Shown: positions 8,442 to 16,490 of the stretch, piece by piece | How positions within the stretch are numbered: position 1 is the first letter of the stretch | How the letters are laid out: every line of letters begins with the position of its first letter | Origin: DATBLE01 sp963775695 | GTDB lineage: Bacteria; Actinomycetota; Thermoleophilia; Gaiellales; Gaiellaceae | Reading direction: 5' to 3' | Assembly (NCBI GenBank): GCA_963775695.1 | Contig: CAVZJU010000006.1 | Coordinates: forward strand, 83,174 to 147,173 | Length of the DNA stretch: 64,000 nucleotides | Program-made: the position numbers and the translations under genes | The notes under the pieces: model-generated | Databases searched by the model: none | The model's input: the letters and a program-made list of their open reading frames with translations, nothing else | What the model was told of the DNA's origin: nothing

Positions 8442-9320
8442 CTAGACGGGCGCCTTGTCCCATGCGTAGACGATGCTCGGCTCGGGTTCCCAGATCTGCG
8501 CGTCCGATGCGCCCGGGAGGACTGCAATCGCGCGGTATTCGGACGCCATTGCGACCCAATCGTTGGTCTCGGCCAGAATGGCCGGCTTGCATGCGACCGG
8601 GTCGCGGAGGACGGCAAAGCCGTCCTCTGTACCGACGAGGAACGTGTAGAAGCCGTCAAGATCCTCGAGACAGCCCTCTAGGGCTTGCTCGAGCGACGCG
8701 CCTTCGCGCAGCCGCCAGGTCAGGTACGCGGCGGCAACCTCCGTGTCGTTCTCGGTCTGAAACTCCATTCCCTCCCGCCGGAGGTTCTGGCGCAGGCGGT
8801 TGTGGTTCGAGAGCGAGCCGTTGTGCACGAGGCACAGGTCTCGGCCGGTCGAGAAGGGGTGCGAGCCTTCCGTCGTGACCCGGCTCTCGGTCGCCATTCT
8901 TGTGTGGCCGAGGCCATGCGTACCCTGGAAGTCCCTGAGCGTGAATGCGTCTGCGAACGCGCGAGGACGGCCGACCTCCTTGTAGATCTCGATCACGCGG
9001 CCCGCGCTCATGACGCGCAGATCCGGATGGCGCTCCCTGACCCATCTCTCGGCCTCGTCTGCGTCGCCTTCGACAAGCACGACCGCGTGTCGTGCGCGGG
9101 TACTGGTCACCTCGAGGCCGAGCGAACGCCAGTCGAGCGCGGGGTCGGCCGAGTAGAGCGTCAGCTTGCTCCATCCCGCAGGAGCGGGGTCGCGGTAGAC
9201 GGCGACGCCGGCGCTGTCCGGCCCGCGCTCGTCCATCTGCACCAGCATCGCCGAGAGGTACTCGCCAAGCCGTGACTCGAGTTCAGGCGATTTGCAAAAC
9301 AGCCCGACGATCCCGCACAT
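8442..9320 (-). CDS. mgsA (glxB-like): N-methylglutamate synthase subunit A-like (class II amidotransferase)
   Basis: This 292-residue N-terminal-nucleophile amidotransferase starts MCGIVGLF, leaving Cys2 as nucleophile after Met removal. Other family motifs are DERGPDSAGVAVY, GLGHTRMATES, SHPF and LVHNGSLSNHNRLR. In the N-methylglutamate pathway this subunit takes the amine from gamma-glutamylmethylamide and hands it to the MgsC barrel. A GGAGG about 12 bases upstream of the ATG supports the start. The 111 bases between this gene and gmaS hold a strong hairpin. Confidence 0.9.
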   Translation of the reverse strand: MCGIVGLFCKSPELESRLGEYLSAMLVQMDERGPDSAGVAVYRDPAPAGWSKLTLYSADPALDWRSLGLEVTSTRARHAVVLVEGDADEAERWVRERHPDLRVMSAGRVIEIYKEVGRPRAFADAFTLRDFQGTHGLGHTRMATESRVTTEGSHPFSTGRDLCLVHNGSLSNHNRLRQNLRREGMEFQTENDTEVAAAYLTWRLREGASLEQALEGCLEDLDGFYTFLVGTEDGFAVLRDPVACKPAILAETNDWVAMASEYRAIAVLPGASDAQIWEPEPSIVYAWDKAPV

Positions 9321-9404
9321 ACCGCCCTCTCCTCCGTACCGTTGTAGAAGATTCGCACACAGGGTAGGCCGACCGAGTTGAATATTCGGCCATTCTTGGC
9401 GTAC

Positions 9405-9431
9405 CCTCTATGGAGGTTTCCTCCATAGAGG
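9405..9431 (-). terminator. Perfect 12-bp hairpin between gmaS and mgsA
   Basis: CCTCTATGGAGG and CCTCCATAGAGG are separated by three bases, directly after the gmaS stop codon. The minus-strand RNA would form a 12-bp stem with an AAA loop. No U-run follows (the next bases are GTACGCC), so it is not a classic intrinsic terminator. An mRNA-stability or partial-attenuation role, splitting gmaS from the genes below it, is possible. Confidence 0.55.
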
Positions 9432-10796
9432 TCAGAACCGGGTCAGATACTCCTTGATCTCCCAGTCCGTTACCTGCTCGTGGTAGCGGAACCATTCGTC
9501 ACGCTTCACACGCGCGTAGTAGTCAACGTAATCTTCGCCTCGACCACGCCCGAGCGCCTCGCGTACGATGGGATCCTGTTCTAGCTCGCCAATTGCTTCC
9601 AGAAGGTTCGCGGGCAACGAGCGCAGACCCCTCGCCGACAGCTCGTCGTACGACCTGGCATAGAGGTTCTCCGAGTTCGGGTCACCGGGGTTGAGTCCCT
9701 TCTCGATCCCGTCGAGACCCGACGCGAGCACGGCCGCGGCCGCGAGATAAGGATTCGCCGACCCATCGATGGTGCGGTCTTCGATCCGTCCCGGGGCCGG
9801 GATCCGAAGCATCTGCGTCCGGTTGTTGTAGCCGTACGAAATCCAGACCGGCGACCACGTCGCCCCACTCGTCGTCGAACCCAATTTCAGGCGCTTGTAC
9901 GAATTCACTGTCGGCGCGGTCACGCCGCTGTACGCGCGAGCGTGAGCTATCAGACCGCCGACAAAGCGATACGCCACATCCGAGAGCCCCAGGCCACGCG
10001 GATCCGCCTCGTCGAGGAAGATATTTTCTCCGTCGCGCCACAATGACATGTGGAAGTGGCAGCCGCTCCCGGTCAGCTTCGTGAATGGCTTCGGCATGAA
10101 GGTCGCGATCATCCCGTGCTGCTCGGCGAGCGTGTGCAGCATGTACCGGAAGAAGATCGCTCGGTCGCAGCTCGTAAGCGCGTCGGCAAACTGGAAGTTC
10201 TGCTCGAATTGGCCGTTCGCGTCCTCGTGGTCGTTCGCGTAGTTGCCCCAGCCCATCTCGTTGCAGTACCTCGAGACGGTGGTCAACAACTCGTATTGCC
10301 GCGTCAGGCCCGCCATGTCGTAGCACGGCTTCTCAAGAGTGTCGGCTGAGTCAGCGATCTCGATCGAGCCGTCTTCGTTACGGTTGACCAGGAAGTACTC
10401 GAGCTCGATCCCGATCTTGAACTCGTAGCCAAGTTCTGTTGCCCGGGTGAGCTGCCGGCGGAGGATAGTCCTCGGACAGTAGGGCCAGTCCTCGCCCTCG
10501 ACAGTGATGTCGCATGCAAACCGTGCCAGGCTCCGCTCCCAAGGGACCAGCGTGAAGCTGTCCAGATCGGGAACGGCGGAAATGTCCGGATCATTCGGCA
10601 TCTGACCGATCTCCCCCGCAGCGAATCCGGCGAAGCCGGCACCGTCGTGCACAAGATCTTCGAGCCTCATGGCGGGAACAAGCTTCGCGCTCTGGCGGCC
10701 ATACAGATCAACAAACTGCGCAAAGAAGAACTCGACCCCTCGCTCCTCTGCGATCCTCTTGATCTCCTCCAGTCTCCGGTCCCCCGGGACTGTCAT
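9432..10796 (-). CDS. gmaS: Glutamine synthetase family, gamma-glutamylmethylamide synthetase-like
   Basis: This 454-residue protein has the GS catalytic fold: an N-terminal beta-grasp, then KIGIELEYFLV (metal Glu), NDHEDANGQFEQNF, the GSGCHFHMSLW metal/substrate loop and the Arg-rich end NNRTQMLRIPAPGR. The pattern is that of the GlnT/GmaS (type III-like) branch. The start at 10796 is chosen because AAGGAGGA lies 6 bases upstream; an upstream in-frame Met lacks one. Beside mgsABC and soxDAGB the expected reaction is ATP + glutamate + methylamine to gamma-glutamylmethylamide. A glutamine synthetase-like role in assimilation of other amines remains possible. Confidence 0.85.
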   Translation of the reverse strand: MTVPGDRRLEEIKRIAEERGVEFFFAQFVDLYGRQSAKLVPAMRLEDLVHDGAGFAGFAAGEIGQMPNDPDISAVPDLDSFTLVPWERSLARFACDITVEGEDWPYCPRTILRRQLTRATELGYEFKIGIELEYFLVNRNEDGSIEIADSADTLEKPCYDMAGLTRQYELLTTVSRYCNEMGWGNYANDHEDANGQFEQNFQFADALTSCDRAIFFRYMLHTLAEQHGMIATFMPKPFTKLTGSGCHFHMSLWRDGENIFLDEADPRGLGLSDVAYRFVGGLIAHARAYSGVTAPTVNSYKRLKLGSTTSGATWSPVWISYGYNNRTQMLRIPAPGRIEDRTIDGSANPYLAAAAVLASGLDGIEKGLNPGDPNSENLYARSYDELSARGLRSLPANLLEAIGELEQDPIVREALGRGRGEDYVDYYARVKRDEWFRYHEQVTDWEIKEYLTRF

Positions 10797-10883
10797 GGCG
10801 GTCCTCCTTCTGCGGTCGCCGCCCGGTTCTATCACCCTAGACAGGCCGGCGTGAGAGCCGAATCCTCCACATCTCGCCCCTGC

Positions 10884-12560
10884 CTATGTGTTCGACCTCG
10901 TCGCCCCGAGAGCGCTCCGTAGACGGACGAGCTTCACCGCAATCTCGATCATCAGCCAGTCGTCGAGACGGAGGTCGATCCCCGTCAGCTCGCCAATCCG
11001 TCGCAACCGCTGGCGGAGCGTGTTCGGATGCACAAACAGCGCCTCCGAGGTGCCGCTGATGCTGCCGCGTCGCGCCAGGAACTCCTCGAGCGTCGCGAGC
11101 AGCGAGCTGCTGCGTTCGCGGTCGTACTCAGCGAGCTGAGCAACGGCGTCGATAGTCGCGTCTCGGCCAGCGGGCTCGAGGGCGAGCCGGAGGAGGTACT
11201 TGTACGAACCGAGCTCCTCGTAGCTCATGACGCCACTGTGCCGACGCATCACCGACTCGCCGAGGAGCGCATGGTGCGCCTCCTCGATTCCGTGGGCAAG
11301 CGCCTCGGCACCGACGCATAAGCTGGACACGCCGAGCGCCGCGGTAGTGTCAAGGTCGGCGTGGATTCGCCTAAGAGCCTCGATCAGGTGCGTCGAATCC
11401 CCCGACACGACCGGAATCAGCGCGCGCAGCGCCTGGTCGCTCCGATCGAAGATCGAACCTGGTTCCAGCGAGCCGAGCGCCCTCTCGAGCAAATCGTCGG
11501 CGCGATCCGCTGCGATCACCACATGCGGCTTGTCGAGCTCGCAGCCGAGTCGCGCAGCTCGTCCCTCGAAGGCGGCGCCGAATCGCCGACCTGCGAGGTC
11601 CTCGAAGAAGTCCTTGATGAGATTCTTCTCCGCAAGCCGTTCGAGTGCCTGGATCTTCTTGACGGCAACCGCAGCCTGGTTTGCGACCGTGCGCGCCAGA
11701 TCGACCTCACGGGTGCCGGTGGCAACGAGCGCACCGAGCAGCTCCCCGCCGGCAACGAGCGTGACGGCCACCCTGGGAGCATGTGCGCTCCGCGCGAGCT
11801 CCGGTCCGAGCTCTGTCAGCTTGATCATGGCCGGAGCCACGACATCCGCGGGTGTCGAACAACGAAGGGTCAGGCGCTCGGCTGCTGCGTCAAGGAGATA
11901 GAGATGTACCTTGTCCGCGCCGAGCAGGTCGAGGCTACGTCCCGTCACCTCGGTGCCGAGCGCATCGAGCGTATCCGCTGCGGCGACCGCCTCGGCGAGG
12001 TCCGTCAGGTGCTCGAGCTCACCGACGCGCTGTTGCGACTCGTCGAATAGACGCGCGTTTTCGATCGCCCCTGCGACAAGGGATGCGCTCGAGACGAGGA
12101 ACTCGACCTCGGCGTCGGTGAACTCGCGCGGGGCAACTGTGTGGAGCGTAAAGGCGCCAATCGGATCGCCCCGCTTGCCAAGCACCGGAATCGCTACGAG
12201 CGATTGGAACTTCTCCTCCTCGAGTTCCGGCACATACTTCACTCGCGGGTCGTCAAGTGCCTTCTCCCGGATGAATGCAGCCTCGCCGCGGTCGAGTGCC
12301 CACCAGGCAAGCCCTTCGCCGCGCTTGAGCGCGATCGCACCGGCAAGGTCGGCGTAGGGGTCGGACGCCGCACGCAGGATGAGTCGCTTCTTGTCGCGGT
12401 CGAGGAGGTAAACGAAGCACGCGTGAACTGAGCTTGCGTCAGAGAGGAGCTTTACCACCCCGTCCAGGACTTCCTCGAGGTTAAGGGACGACCCGACCGT
12501 CGAAATGATCTCGTACAGAAAGCGCCCCTCGATCGCCTGCATCCTTTGACTCATCGGCAT
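10884..12560 (-). CDS. PucR/CdaR-type regulator with tandem GAF domains
   Basis: This 558-residue cytosolic transcription factor has a first GAF domain at about residues 15-170 (FVYLLDRDKKRLILRAASDP, VAIPVLGKRGDPIGAF) and a second GAF-like region at 185-310. A CdaR-like (degenerate GGDEF) region spans about 320-460. The C-terminal PucR helix-turn-helix covers 500-550 (SEALFVHPNTLRQRLRRIGELTGIDLRL). It lies 87 bases upstream of gmaS on the same strand, so it is the likely regulator of the methylamine genes, with the GAF domains as sensors. The ligand is unknown. The start is uncertain; three Met codons occur in the first seven residues. Confidence 0.85.
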   Translation of the reverse strand: MPMSQRMQAIEGRFLYEIISTVGSSLNLEEVLDGVVKLLSDASSVHACFVYLLDRDKKRLILRAASDPYADLAGAIALKRGEGLAWWALDRGEAAFIREKALDDPRVKYVPELEEEKFQSLVAIPVLGKRGDPIGAFTLHTVAPREFTDAEVEFLVSSASLVAGAIENARLFDESQQRVGELEHLTDLAEAVAAADTLDALGTEVTGRSLDLLGADKVHLYLLDAAAERLTLRCSTPADVVAPAMIKLTELGPELARSAHAPRVAVTLVAGGELLGALVATGTREVDLARTVANQAAVAVKKIQALERLAEKNLIKDFFEDLAGRRFGAAFEGRAARLGCELDKPHVVIAADRADDLLERALGSLEPGSIFDRSDQALRALIPVVSGDSTHLIEALRRIHADLDTTAALGVSSLCVGAEALAHGIEEAHHALLGESVMRRHSGVMSYEELGSYKYLLRLALEPAGRDATIDAVAQLAEYDRERSSSLLATLEEFLARRGSISGTSEALFVHPNTLRQRLRRIGELTGIDLRLDDWLMIEIAVKLVRLRSALGATRSNT

Positions 12561-12673
12561 GCGCGGATAGTACGACTCCCCAGCCGTGGTCTACGTTCTT
12601 GTGCTGAGTCAAACGCACTTCCGCTTCGAACTTGCTGCGGCAGCAGTCTCCCACTGAACATGACGGAGGATTG

Positions 12674-14110
12674 CTACGGCTCAAGTGTTCGAATAACGAC
12701 CTCGGGCCAGCGCTCCTGAATCGCAGGTGTCGCCTCGAACAGCGCCTGGGCGGCTCGAAGGACGCTCGCCTCGGCCCACGTCTGCCCGGTGAACTGGGCT
12801 CCTACGGGAATGCCGCCATCGTCGAATCCCACCCGTACGGCACACGCGGGCAGTCCCGTCAGATCCTGCGGCACCGTGTAGCTCATCACGAGTTCGCGGA
12901 AGTCGATCTCCTTGCCGAGATGGACGGTTCGTTCCTCGCCGATCGGCAGCGGCGAGCCGGCGCTGACCGGTGTCAGCAGCACGTCGACCTGCTCGAATAC
13001 CCGCCGAAAGGCTGCCCGTAGGCGCTGCCGCTCGGCCGACGCAGCGAGGTAGCCGGGGAGCTCGACCGTGGTCGCGAACTCGAGGCGCCCGCGGACATCG
13101 GCGCCGTACTCGTCGCGGCGTGCCGGGAACAGGCCGGCTTGCGTATGCGAGAAGAGCGCCTCCGCCCGCTGGATCACGCCGAACGTCTCGTAGATCCGGT
13201 CGGCGTCCGGCAGCTCAACTTCGACGAGTTGCCCGCCCAGACCCTCGACGGTCCCAATCGCCGATTCGAAGGCGACGGTGATGTCCGGGTTCAACGGCAC
13301 GAGATGGAGGTCAGGGCAGAGCCCGACGCGCATCCCAACCAGGCCCCTGTCGAGCGCAGACGCCGGCTCGCCGACCGGGACCGGTTCGGTCGCAGGGTCT
13401 CGGCTATCGACGCCGGCAATCGCCTGCAGGAGCAGAGCCGCATCGGCAGGCGTTCGGGCCATCGGCCCCGGATGGTCGAGCGAGCGTGCGAGCGGGAAGA
13501 CGCCGGCGGCGCTGATCCGGCCCCAGGTCGGCTTGAGGCCGACCGTGCCGCAGAAGCCGGAGGGGACGCGGATCGAGCCGCCGGTGTCGCTGCCGAGCGC
13601 GAGCGGCACGAGCTGGGCGGCAAGAGAGACGGCCGAGCCGCCACTGGAGCCGCCGGACATCAGCCGCGGGTTCCAGGGGTTTCGACTCGAGCCCATCAGG
13701 AAGTTGACGGAGGTGATACCCCAGGCGAACTCGTGCGTCTGCGTCTTGCCGATCAGGATCGCGCCGGCGGCTCGGGCCCTGCGCACTGCCTCGGCGTCGG
13801 CGGCCGGAACGTGGTCGGCGAACATCGGCGAGCCGTAGGTCGTCCGGACACCCTCGGAGTCGAACAGATCCTTGACGGCGAAGGGGACGCCGGTGAGCGG
13901 GCCCACGGGCTCACCGCGCGCGTACAGCTGCTCGGCGTCGCGGGCTTCCTGCAACGCACGGTCGAGGCAGAGCGTGGTGAACGCCCCCAACCAGGGATCG
14001 AGCTCCTCGATCCGCTCGGCGAGCGCTTCGATGACCTCCACCGGCGAGAGCTGCCGTTCGCGATACCGATCGAGCAGCTCCGATGCCGGGAGACCGACGA
14101 GCTCCGTCAC
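12674..14110 (-). CDS. Amidase signature family hydrolase
   Basis: This 478-residue amidase has the full Ser-cisSer-Lys catalytic set: Lys in GVPFAVKDLFD near residue 80, and MSGGSSGGSA followed by ALGSDTGGSIRVPSGFCG near 155-185. It is closest in style to GatA-like/indoleacetamide-type amidases, but it is not in a gatCAB context and the substrate cannot be read from sequence. A GTG start at 14110 is chosen because the family N-terminus (ASELLDRYRERQLSPVEVIEAL) begins there; the longer frame is antisense to the deacetylase gene. It is divergent from the deacetylase with only 42 bases between starts. Confidence 0.88.
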   Translation of the reverse strand: MTELVGLPASELLDRYRERQLSPVEVIEALAERIEELDPWLGAFTTLCLDRALQEARDAEQLYARGEPVGPLTGVPFAVKDLFDSEGVRTTYGSPMFADHVPAADAEAVRRARAAGAILIGKTQTHEFAWGITSVNFLMGSSRNPWNPRLMSGGSSGGSAVSLAAQLVPLALGSDTGGSIRVPSGFCGTVGLKPTWGRISAAGVFPLARSLDHPGPMARTPADAALLLQAIAGVDSRDPATEPVPVGEPASALDRGLVGMRVGLCPDLHLVPLNPDITVAFESAIGTVEGLGGQLVEVELPDADRIYETFGVIQRAEALFSHTQAGLFPARRDEYGADVRGRLEFATTVELPGYLAASAERQRLRAAFRRVFEQVDVLLTPVSAGSPLPIGEERTVHLGKEIDFRELVMSYTVPQDLTGLPACAVRVGFDDGGIPVGAQFTGQTWAEASVLRAAQALFEATPAIQERWPEVVIRTLEP

Positions 14111-14152
14111 TGCTTGATTATCGCGCGTCGGTCGTGCAGGGTTTGGGCTTCG

Positions 14153-15010
14153 ATGTGGAAGGACGGCTCCCGGTGCGCCGTGACCCTGTCGGTCGACTTC
14201 GACGCCGAGACGCTGTGGAGCGGCACGTTCAAGTTGATGACCCCGAGTCCGCTCTCGCGCGGCGACTACGACGTCCGCGCGGCGTTGCCGCGCATCCACG
14301 CCCTGCTGGACAAGCACGAGATCCCGGCGACGTTCATGGTGCCGGCGCAGGTCACCGACGAGCACCCGGACGCGTGCGCCGAGATCGCGGCGCGCGGCCG
14401 CCACGAGATCGGCTACCACGGCTACTACCACGAGAGCGTGCTCGACCTGCCGATCGCGGAGGAGCGCGAGCTGATGAAGCGGGGCATGGCCCGACTGGAG
14501 GAGACCTTCGACAGCCAGCCGCGGGGGAACCGCTCGCCACCGTTCGCGCTGGGGCCGAACACGGCCGATCTGCTCGAGGAGTTCGGGTTCGCCTACGACT
14601 CGAGCCTCTTCGGGCACGACGAGCCGTACCGGCCGCGCGTGCCGATCGGGAACGGCCCGCTGCGCGATTTCGTCGAGCTGCCCGTTAGCTGGGAGCTCGA
14701 CGACGCTCCCTACTTCCTGTTCAGCTTCTTCCCGTACATGTCGGGGCTGTCGACCCCGTCCCAGGTGCTGGAGATCTGGAAGGCGGAGTTCGACGGCTCC
14801 TACCAGGTGGGCGGCTGCTTCCTGCTCGTCGTGCATCCGTTCTGCATCGGCCGCCACCCGCGCATCGCCATGCTCGACGAGCTGCTCGGCTACATCAAGA
14901 GCTTCCCCGACGTCTGGTTCGCAACGCACCTGGACGTGGCCGAGGAGTGGCGGCGCAACCAGGTCGGGCAGGGCATCTGGGACGAGCCCGCCGTCGCGGC
15001 GCCGACCTGA
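14153..15010 (+). CDS. Polysaccharide deacetylase (CE4/NodB-fold) family
   Basis: This 285-residue CE4 fold protein has the catalytic Asp-Asp-like strand AVTLSVDFDAET near residue 10, a His-rich motif HEIGYHGYYHES near 85, GNRSPPFALGP near 125 (substrate-wall Arg) and VVHPFCIGR near 230. The subfamily resembles Helicobacter PgdA / PuuE-allantoinase-like members, which act on small amides as well as glycans. The start is ATG 14153, just before the family N-terminus. It heads a plus-strand row with the GGT, AMP-ligase and reductase genes, so a small-molecule amide role is as likely as cell-wall work. Confidence 0.8.
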   Translation: MWKDGSRCAVTLSVDFDAETLWSGTFKLMTPSPLSRGDYDVRAALPRIHALLDKHEIPATFMVPAQVTDEHPDACAEIAARGRHEIGYHGYYHESVLDLPIAEERELMKRGMARLEETFDSQPRGNRSPPFALGPNTADLLEEFGFAYDSSLFGHDEPYRPRVPIGNGPLRDFVELPVSWELDDAPYFLFSFFPYMSGLSTPSQVLEIWKAEFDGSYQVGGCFLLVVHPFCIGRHPRIAMLDELLGYIKSFPDVWFATHLDVAEEWRRNQVGQGIWDEPAVAAPT

Positions 15011-15023
15011 GCGGACACGACTA

Positions 15024-16490
15024 GTGGGCTTCCGCTTCGCATACGGGCGCCCGCCTGCCGTCGCCGCCGAGGGCATGGTCGCCACGAGCCAGCCGCTCTC
15101 GACAAGGGCAGGCTTGCGCATGCTCGAGCGAGGCGGCAACGCTGCCGACGCGGCGCTCTCGGCAGCGGCCGTACTGTCGGTGACCGAACCGATGTCGACC
15201 GGGGTCGGCGGCGACGCGTTCGCGATCGTCTGGTCGGAGAACGGAATCGTCGATGGTCTGGACGCGGCCGGTCCGGCGCCGCGGAACGCAGATCCGGTCG
15301 CGCCGGTCGAGGACCGCGGTCCCCGCTCGGTCACGGTGCCGGGCGCCGTCGCCGGGTGGGCCGCGCTGGCGGCCCGGCACGGCAGGCTTGGCCTCGACAC
15401 CTGCCTGGCAGACGCGATCGACATAGCCGAGCGCGGCTTCGCTGTCGCCTCAAGAACGGCCGCCGCCTGGGCGGCGACCTCGGGGACGAGCGCGGCCTGG
15501 GCGGCGGCGCGCGTGCCGCCGGAGCTGTCGCCGCCGCCTGCACCTGGGACCCGCTGGCGGATGCCTGAGCTGTCATCGACGCTTCGGGCGATCGCCGTCG
15601 ACGGCCCACAGGCGATCTACGAAGGCGGCGTCGCCGAAGCGATCTGCTCGGTCAGTTGGCTCGAGCCCGACGACCTCGCCGGCTTCCGGCCGCGCTGGGT
15701 CGAGCCGCTCCGCGTCGGCTATCGCGGCTACGAGGTGCTCGAGCTGCCGCCGCCGACGCAGGGCGTGGCAGCGCTCGAGGCGCTTGGTTTGCTCGAGGGA
15801 CTGAAGCCCACTCTGCCCGCTCAGATCGACTGCATCCGGCTGGCGCTCGAGGATGCCCGCGACCACGTGCGCGACGGCGCGGACGTCGGCGGACTGCTCG
15901 CGCCGGAATTCCTCAGACAGCGCAGACCACAAGGGGCCGCCCCGGTGTCGGGACCGACCGGCGGCACCGTCTATCTCTGTGCTGTCGACCGCGACAGGAT
16001 GGCCGTGTCGTTCATCCAGAGCCTGTTCGGCAGCTTCGGCTCCGGCCGGGTGGCGCCGGGAACCGGCGTCGTGCTGCAAAACCGGGGCGGATGCTTCGCG
16101 GTGCACGGCGAGGTTTCGCCGGGGAAGCGGCCATATCACACCATCATCCCTGGCATGCTCTCGCGAGGCGGCGAGCTCGTCGGCCCCTTCGGCGTAATGG
16201 GAGGATTCATCCAGGCCCAGGCGCACATGCAGCTCGTGTCCGCACTCGTCGACGACGGACTCGATCCTCAGGCTGCGCTCGACCGGCCGCGATTCTGGGT
16301 CGACGGCGACCTCGTGCGTCTCGAGGAAGGCCTGTGGGATCAGGCAGCGGAGCTCGAGCAGCTGGGCTACCAGACCACCCAGGACGATGACACGTTCGGC
16401 TTCGGCGGCGGGCAGGCGATCGTCGTCGATGGCGAGGCGCTGCTGGGCGGCTCCGACCCGCGAAAAGACGGGTACGCTGCCGGCCTTTGA
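15024..16490 (+). CDS. ggt-like: Gamma-glutamyltranspeptidase family protein
   Basis: This 488-residue Ntn-hydrolase of the GGT family has ATSQPLSTRAGLRMLERGGNAADAA at the N-terminus, STGVGGDAF near 75, and the autoprocessing site GPTGGTVYLCAVD near 310, where Thr would become the nucleophile. The C-terminal landmarks are KRPYHTIIPGM, FGVMGGFIQAQAHMQ and ALDRPRFW. No signal peptide is seen, so it is likely cytosolic. The usual Gly-Gly oxyanion pair (SGSGFGSG-type) appears as LFGSFGSGR. It has a GTG start and its stop overlaps the next gene by 4 bases. It could hydrolyse gamma-glutamyl amides, but the partner pathway is unknown. Confidence 0.88.
   Translation: MGFRFAYGRPPAVAAEGMVATSQPLSTRAGLRMLERGGNAADAALSAAAVLSVTEPMSTGVGGDAFAIVWSENGIVDGLDAAGPAPRNADPVAPVEDRGPRSVTVPGAVAGWAALAARHGRLGLDTCLADAIDIAERGFAVASRTAAAWAATSGTSAAWAAARVPPELSPPPAPGTRWRMPELSSTLRAIAVDGPQAIYEGGVAEAICSVSWLEPDDLAGFRPRWVEPLRVGYRGYEVLELPPPTQGVAALEALGLLEGLKPTLPAQIDCIRLALEDARDHVRDGADVGGLLAPEFLRQRRPQGAAPVSGPTGGTVYLCAVDRDRMAVSFIQSLFGSFGSGRVAPGTGVVLQNRGGCFAVHGEVSPGKRPYHTIIPGMLSRGGELVGPFGVMGGFIQAQAHMQLVSALVDDGLDPQAALDRPRFWVDGDLVRLEEGLWDQAAELEQLGYQTTQDDDTFGFGGGQAIVVDGEALLGGSDPRKDGYAAGL

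Noticed and set aside
13139..15010. A 623-codon plus-strand frame covering the amidase region
   Set aside because: Only the part from 14153 matches a deacetylase. The rest is antisense to the amidase catalytic region.
12674..15424. A 916-codon minus-strand frame spanning the amidase and more
   Set aside because: The first half is antisense to the CE4 deacetylase and GGT genes and has shadow-like Arg/His/Val composition. Amidase homology begins only at 14110.
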